NCBI GenBank assembly: GCA_029945375.1
Contig: CM057067.1
Span: forward strand, 1,488,001 to 1,552,000
Reading direction: 5' to 3'
Length of the DNA: 64,000 nucleotides
Origin: Agaricus subrufescens
Taxonomy: Eukaryota; Basidiomycota; Agaricomycetes; Agaricales; Agaricaceae
Both the position numbers and the translations under genes were made by a program. This document shows positions 58,158-64,000 of this stretch, in pieces; position 1 is the stretch's first letter, and every line of letters starts with the position of its first letter. The notes under the pieces are model-generated. The model did not search any database. It was not told where the DNA came from and saw nothing but the letters and a program-made list of their open reading frames with translations.

Positions 58158-58763
58158 AGGAAAGAAAAAAGGATCGTTCTATAATCTTGGGGTTTTTTCG
58201 TTATCTTTTTTTTCGAACTGACTTATTATTTTATTCTTCTTTTCCTTTTTTTCTTCTTCTCAAACTCAACGACGGTGTATATATATTTAGTTGTTTAGTT
58301 TTTCCTTTTTTTTTTTTTGGTCTCCGAGTCTATACCCGCTTTGTGTTTGATTCCGCATCTACCCTGGTTGGGTACTTTTAATTTTAGTGGGTTACTGTGT
58401 GTGTTTTTTATACGCCCCTCTGCTTTTTTTTTGTCGTCTTTCTGTTTTTTTTTTTTTTTTTCACTTATTTGTGTGTCTCTACTCTCCAACTCAAGCATTT
58501 TATGTTTTTAGCTCTTTTTCTTTTGACGCATTGAATCATTATATAACTGTATTTTTTTAGCCTCTCCTCATGCATGAAAAGATGAATTTCCGCTCATGGT
58601 TCTTGGATGATTTTATTGGTTTGAGACGGATTTTGGTTAGGCGAGAGGAACAAGATATTCGATTTTGTCCAACTTTTGTTTAGGGAAGCGTTACGTGGGA
58701 ACATGATCTGGGTTGGTCGTTGTCAAGTCCCTCCCTACCTTCTATATTTCTGCGGTGAGCGCT
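58158..58763. other. SET1 3' flank and upstream region of the next gene
   Basis: T-rich with several T runs of 8–18 nt (for example about 58306 and 58445). No gene seen. Confidence 0.5.
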
Positions 58764-59993
58764 ATGCCTGCTGAACAGGTCACTGAGGTTTCTCAACAGG
58801 TTATCGAGTCGGTTATGCATCAATGTCGATACAGAGTTCATGACCTTCTACGATTATGTCTCGTTTCTCGCTGTTTCTGCCATCACGCTCGTCGTCATCT
58901 GTATCGAACACTCGCTATATCAGACCATATCGGCCCATACATTCCCCCCAATTTCACAAAGCTCAAATTCAAAAGAGCGATGAAGCTTTTTGTTACTCTA
59001 TCTGAACTCAATCCGTCGCTTGCTGGATGTGTTGATACGTTGTATCTGGATGCCCATATCATTGAACGAGATCTTTCGAATGAAGATCGACGACGACTTG
59101 TAGGGATGATATCTACGAGTTTACCTTTGATGGTCAACCTCAAAACTTTATCGATCACTGGGTCGTTTTGTGATCCTGGTATTGCCTCTACACTTTCTAA
59201 CAGGTGTTGTTTATTCCAATTGGAATATTTTCGCTATCTACCTGAAAATCGGCATGCAAATAAGGAGGGACACCTTAATTGTATGACTGCATTTCTTCGT
59301 ACCCAACCTGGTATTACGACTCTACATCTTCATTGGTTCACCGATACTCCATTTCCTGGTTCTTGTTGTTCGCAACTGAAGGATTTACGGGGCCATACAC
59401 CGTTAATCGAGGCGTCCTTTCCGAATTTACCTTTGGTTTCTCGGCTTACGTGGTTCGCGACTGGGAATGTTTCGGATTTCTCGACTGGGGTGATAGACAA
59501 ATTATCGAATTTACGTTCTCTGACCATCCTAAACTCGCGATCACCCAAAATTGTTGCGTCTATGATCCATTATTTGGATAATCTACGGGTTCTTCACCTG
59601 GCTGGTATAACTGATACCGTTAGCATGTATTCACTGTTACATTCTTGCTTTCAATTGACGTTGTTTTTAATCCAGATCTTTTATAAACGAGATTTGACTC
59701 ACATCGCCAACCTTCCTAATCTCCGCGTCTTTATCCATTCCTCCTACTTCGACAATTCTACTTGTCCTTTGGAAGCCAATATACCCACTCATAGGCGAAG
59801 ACTAATGAGGGAGACCAGGTCCTTGGTCGAAGAATTGTTTAGTACTACTAGCTCATTGCGATCTGCGTATTTCCAGATATGGAATTATCCACGATTCCCG
59901 AAGAGGTATCTGGTTTGGGAGAGAGATGCGGTGCAATATGGGGGCAGGGAAGTTGACGCGATTGAAGTGTGGGATATATCTCCGTGGATTTGA
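58764..59993 (+). CDS. F-box-like / LRR protein
   Basis: A single exon of 409 aa. The ATG at 58764 (MPAEQVTEVSQQVIESVMHQC) is the first in this frame and fits an F-box-like N-terminus: VIESVMHQCRYRVHDLLRLCLVSRCFCHHARRHLYRTLAI. The rest has irregular leucine-rich repeats (MVNLKTLSITGSF, LSNLRSLTILNSRSPKI and LDNLRVLHLAGITDT), as in the lineage-expanded F-box families of mushrooms. Presumed SCF ubiquitin-ligase adaptor, with unknown target. It is only loosely similar to the gene at 35857, so the two need not be recent duplicates. Confidence 0.7.
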   Translation: MPAEQVTEVSQQVIESVMHQCRYRVHDLLRLCLVSRCFCHHARRHLYRTLAISDHIGPYIPPNFTKLKFKRAMKLFVTLSELNPSLAGCVDTLYLDAHIIERDLSNEDRRRLVGMISTSLPLMVNLKTLSITGSFCDPGIASTLSNRCCLFQLEYFRYLPENRHANKEGHLNCMTAFLRTQPGITTLHLHWFTDTPFPGSCCSQLKDLRGHTPLIEASFPNLPLVSRLTWFATGNVSDFSTGVIDKLSNLRSLTILNSRSPKIVASMIHYLDNLRVLHLAGITDTVSMYSLLHSCFQLTLFLIQIFYKRDLTHIANLPNLRVFIHSSYFDNSTCPLEANIPTHRRRLMRETRSLVEELFSTTSSLRSAYFQIWNYPRFPKRYLVWERDAVQYGGREVDAIEVWDISPWI

Positions 59994-60372
59994 ATCATTC
60001 ACTGTTTGTGTTGTTACTCGTGGGGACTATCGCTAGTGCTCCCTTTCAAGGTTCGCATGCAGCCATTCTGAGCAACACGGCGTTTTCAATCACTACCACT
60101 TTTGGAAGGAAAATAGAGTTGTAATAGACTGACGGAATCTTTCTTTTTGTATAATGACATTGAGGGAACAGTAGAAGACAAGTGTAGGCTTGTGACATTA
60201 ATCTTTTAATAAATACCCATATCATAACCATAAAATTATCTTGTATCAGATTACACTAAATAACAAAAATATATTCATTTCCTTCTTATAAACCTGTATT
60301 CAGTCCGCCTAAAATTCCCACCATTGAACCAGGTGTTCTCCGGCAAGCCTTCAAATCTACAAACTTCCCCAA
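59994..60372. other. Intergenic, convergent 3' ends
   Basis: AT-rich, no gene seen. Confidence 0.5.
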
Positions 60373-61780
60373 CTAATTACCCGGAATCAGGGAAGTTGTC
60401 TTGTACTCGTCAGCATAGCGTTCAGCTTCCAAGGCTATACCATGGAAAATACGAGCATCGATGATGGTAGCAAGGGCTACTACGAGGCTGAGGAGTGCGT
60501 TGAGCAAGTCAATCACTTTGCGAACACTGCGCCTACACACGGAATAACAGAAATACGGGAGCTCTGTTCCATTTACTGGCTCATAAGTGGGTAGAATATA
60601 GTTTGACCACTCAGAACTCACCCGGCCAAATGCGTTGGAGAGCAGCATCAGCGAGTGGACGGCTGTATGGCAAGATGAAGCAAAATCGGATTGCCCGGGA
60701 GAAACCCTTACCAAAGAGATAAAGGAAGTAACGGCCGCCATCCCTTCGAAATCGGTGTAATACATCGGAGGACCTTAGGTACGGGGCCGCAAAAGTGTTG
60801 AAAGTAAATATACAGACAGTAAAAATATCCCAAATCGTCTGAGGTGCCGTTCAAATGAGAGAAAGGGCAGTGAGTTGTTGAAAAATAGCTTACGAGACTC
60901 GCACCCAAGACCACGGAGGGAACGAAAGGTGCTGATGACATTGAAATGAACAAACATCCTGGAAGGCCTGGGATAATATGCATAAATTCTAACATTTGAA
61001 ATTAGATAGGGGGAAATGAAGACAAAATTAAAAACAGCTGACTTTGAACTTGAGCAGTTGCCATGCCCATCGACACGAGTGATGAAATCATCACAACAAT
61101 AGCCAACACCACGATAGTACGAGTGATGGGGGGATTAAACTGCCATAACGAGCGTAACCGGTAGATGACAACGCCTGGCCGTGCTTTCCACCTCAGTATC
61201 CCAGCCTCTTCAATGGATTTGGTTGGCTTCGACGCACCTTCAGTTCCAATCATGGTAAGTCCTATCAGAACAACTACGATAGGGGCCCAAACTCGGCAGC
61301 TGTTCGGGGCCCGGGCACTATTAGCATAGTACTACAAACACTAAACACTACCCACTCCTAGTTGGATCACCATCAACAAACCATTCAAATTATAGGAATA
61401 TACACACATGCGAAGTTATATCCGTATTGAAAATTGCTTGACCTGATGCACATACTGTCAGTGAAAGAGTCCGGGTTTCCCTGGCGTAACGCTTCTTACT
61501 TTGTGCGGTATATATCACGGCGGCTATTGCACTGTAACGGCCAAGAAGATATAGTGATTTAAGAAGTGGCCCTTGCCAAAAATTGATCCAAACGTCTGTG
61601 AGCTCATTGTTGAAGTGTATAACGTGATCGTAAAGCAGGCATGTCATCGCGACGGCTGGACAGCACTAATTAGCGGATTTATGAAGCCTGCCAGATGTAC
61701 GAGATGACAATACCGCTTGTATATTTCGCTCCCAAAATGGCGCTCGCTTGGCTGTCGAGATAAGCCCTAGTGAGGGACAT
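60373..61780 (-). CDS. Multi-pass membrane protein, DUF6533-like
   Basis: A multi-exon minus-strand gene. The first exons are clear: 61780–61714 (MSLTRAYLDSQASAILG) and 61655–61500, which encodes CLLYDHVIHFNNELTDVWI...GPLLKSLYLLGRYSAIAAVIY, the pattern of DUF6533, the N-terminal part of Agaricomycete proteins with about seven TM segments. Later hydrophobic pieces are RTIVVLAIVVMISSLVSMG (61.1 kb), FVPSVVLGASLV (60.9 kb) and VIDLLNALLSLVVALATII near the C-terminus (60.45 kb), ending TTSLIPGN. I could not resolve the middle splice sites, and the usual second-TM exon is not evident, so the gene may be partly decayed. Function unknown, plasma or internal membrane. Confidence 0.55.
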
Positions 61781-63134
61781 GATCAAATGAACGTTGAGTA
61801 GGTCAATTGGTGGTCTCTGGTTTTCCGGATTCGCAGGTTTAAATTATGTTCTATGTGACAAACAAGATGAGACAGTTTGCGAGATTCCATCCGAACTTTG
61901 ATTGATTGTAATTGTAGGATATTTTTTACCTGCTTTGTGGTGTACCAATTGCGCAGGTGATTGATTCTATAATGCGCATGATGATGAGGATGTGATGATC
62001 ATAGTAACAGTGTGCTAATGTGTATGCTAAGTTTAAGTAATATGTGTTCAAATCCCACGCATGATTGCTTTTGACACTTACACTTAACCGACATTGCATC
62101 CCTTAAACGATTCCGCGATACAGTCTGCCAAAGTTTACGAAGTACCAGATGCACGGCTGCAATCAGTTCCATCATAATGGGTACATTAACACAGCTATAC
62201 TGCGCAGTGTAAGAACATCATGACCATCAAACACCCTGTCGAGCATCATTCTGGGAAGCAGTGAAGTATGATATATATCATTGATGGCCAAGCATAACTC
62301 GGTTTCAGGTGTGGGTAAACCCCACTCCGTGTAAAGTTAAGTAGTATGACTTACGACCGCAACTGCCCCATTACTCCTTTCCAGTGATCAAAGAAGATTG
62401 ATTGAAATAAGTATCATGATTGTTGTCAATTCCATGATCAGGGCCGTGGGAAAGACAGTGGACAAAAAGAGAGAAAGATGATGCTGATAAGGAACGAGTT
62501 GCTAAAGGACATGAGTTCATTCAACAAATGAGGTCAACGAAACGACACTCAGTGGGACCTTCCAATGTCAACCTCAATGGTTTTGATACTGTCAGAAAAG
62601 ACAAACCGCCAAGCTGTGGATCATTCCTTCTCGAGGGAAGCCAAGGTACAAAACTACAGAATTTCTACTCGAATATCTAGCGACCGTGAGGATAGAAATA
62701 AAAGAGAACAGATCGGGCATAGCCAGATCATGTTCTCTACATGATGTTCGCACATCCTCAAACATGCTCACAGTATCTGGTATTATCAGTGCAGATAGTT
62801 GCCTGATCGCTAGCTATTGTGAGGCGCTCAAGGGCTAAGTTGGTTCAATCCATCCCATCAAATTTATGGGCAGTACACGATAAGGTGCCCATAACTCTCA
62901 AAGTAGTTGAACTGGCTATGCTTGCATATATACTTTGAAACTTCAACATAAAGATAGAGAATGGAGGACATACAGCGCACAATTCGAGTCACTCAAGCAG
63001 GATAAATTCTATGTACATAACTGAAGATCTTGATCCCGGCCTGGGATAGACAATAAGGAGTGGCGGAGAATGTATTACAGGTCCGGGTCGAATTTAAAGC
63101 AGGTTGTACGACTGATTGCGGCTCTTACAATGCC
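61781..63134. other. Intergenic
   Basis: About 1.35 kb without a convincing open frame or repeat. Confidence 0.5.
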
Positions 63135-64000
63135 TTATGGAGTGATGCCAAAGAAATCGTCAGCTGAGAAGAGACTAGAAGACAAAGGTATGCAAAAGAA
63201 ATGCCATATCTTACACGGTACATTCAAGTGCTGATTAAATTTCTGCGGATTTGCCTTGAAAAAAAATTGAACCTCAGCGAGATCTAGTGTAGCTGATGTG
63301 AAAAACTTACGGTCACTTAGAACAAACGAACGAAAAGCTTCGAAGCAGGACAAAATAATCCGACGGTTATCCAACGGTTCCATACCCTCTGTGTAACAAT
63401 CAAGGGGCCTCGGAAGATCGGGGACATGTCCATGAATAATCGTCTCTTTACCAGGATATTTACCCCATGCAACAGCTTCCTTCAAAGTGAAACTTATCGG
63501 CATCTTGTAAAACACGGGCATGGTACCCTCCATTGCGACTACAGGAATAACTTCACCTCCATGTTTTTCGAGGCGGTCCCAATTATTATAATGGAAGACA
63601 CCCATTGCTTTCGCGACCAAGCTGGGTAAATGACGATCCCTAGGAACAGTTGTTTGCTGGGCCTCGATCGGAATAGACTCCTGAATGAGATTTACTGAGC
63701 CAGGGAAATTTGTGATAGAAACATCTGGCTCGAAATGTTTGAATTTTGCGCATGTTTCGAAAGATACATCGACTCCTTTAACCTTGGCGATTAAATTTTG
63801 GGCTCTTCCAGTATAATGAAGCGCGTTGAAGATCTCGGCACCAAAATTATCAGTGGCGGATTTGTCAAACGGAGGATTTGGGTGAGTGGCCATTGAGAGA
63901 GCGCGGAGAAACGTGTAAGCATCGTCATCCTGGGCATCAATGGCATTTTTAGCAGTGAGGATCTCGCTGTTGATCTGCGGCTCGGGGGGTTCGGAAACGC
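63135..64000 (-). CDS. Hypothetical protein, 5' end beyond the window
   Basis: The minus-strand frame is open from the right edge of the window to the stop at about 63135. An internal ATG at 63893 is not needed as start, because the frame continues upstream (PEPQINSEILTAKNAIDAQDDDAYTFLRAL). Blocks such as FETCAKFKHFEPDVSITNFPG and KPMGVFHYNNWD-like AKAMGVFHYNNWDRLEK look like a folded domain, but I do not recognise it. A 42-nt in-phase intron near 63215–63175 may be spliced, ending the protein NVPLFSADDFFGITP. Neither boundary is certain. Confidence 0.5.
   Translation of the reverse strand, partial: VSEPPEPQINSEILTAKNAIDAQDDDAYTFLRALSMATHPNPPFDKSATDNFGAEIFNALHYTGRAQNLIAKVKGVDVSFETCAKFKHFEPDVSITNFPGSVNLIQESIPIEAQQTTVPRDRHLPSLVAKAMGVFHYNNWDRLEKHGGEVIPVVAMEGTMPVFYKMPISFTLKEAVAWGKYPGKETIIHGHVPDLPRPLDCYTEGMEPLDNRRIILSCFEAFRSFVLSDRKFFTSATLDLAEVQFFFKANPQKFNQHLNVPCKIWHFFCIPLSSSLFSADDFFGITP

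Overview
The window is fungal nuclear DNA, almost certainly from a mushroom-forming basidiomycete (Agaricomycetes). Genes are dense and on both strands, with many short GT–AG introns of about 45–70 nt. The proteins include an Agaricus-type fruit-body lectin, F-box/LRR-like proteins, a DUF6533-like membrane protein and a Plavaka transposase, all typical of this class. Gene models were built by hand from conserved protein blocks and splice-site phase. No database search was possible.

Region 1 (1–20.9 kb) is a nest of transposable elements. A Plavaka-type DNA transposon, with its transposase on the minus strand, is split in its coding frame by a 15.2 kb Ty3/gypsy LTR retrotransposon at 1948–17138. 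The insertion has TG...CA termini, 1.38 kb LTRs and a GCGG target-site duplication. The retrotransposon carries gag, protease and RT–RNase H–integrase. It appears to use two −1 frameshifts. Downstream of pol, on the opposite strand, sit two intron-containing genes that belong to no family I recognise. This antisense pair is the most unusual thing in the window. Both transposons carry CGA-to-TGA type stops that suggest CpG decay. A multi-exon gene of DUF6532 type lies divergently next to the transposase and may be part of the DNA transposon.

Region 2 (22.9–31.3 kb) holds the lectin gene on the plus strand, then two minus-strand genes in tandem: IRE1 (unfolded-protein-response kinase/RNase) and an uncharacterised two-TM protein, only 58 bp apart.

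Region 3 (33–48.8 kb) contains an orphan ORF, an F-box-like protein, the ribosome-biogenesis WD protein JIP5/WDR55, a possible small gene, a mitochondrial ALDH7-type aldehyde dehydrogenase with 13 exons, a coiled-coil protein and a CCCH zinc-finger protein, nearly all on the plus strand.

Region 4 (48.8–64 kb) starts with about 4 kb without a convincing gene. It continues with an initiator tRNA-Met gene placed divergently 90 bp from SET1 (COMPASS H3K4 methyltransferase), a second F-box-like gene, a membrane protein and a gene cut by the window end. The single-copy genes are housekeeping functions (ER stress, histone methylation, ribosome assembly, lysine/aldehyde metabolism) and show no sign of forming one pathway or cluster.
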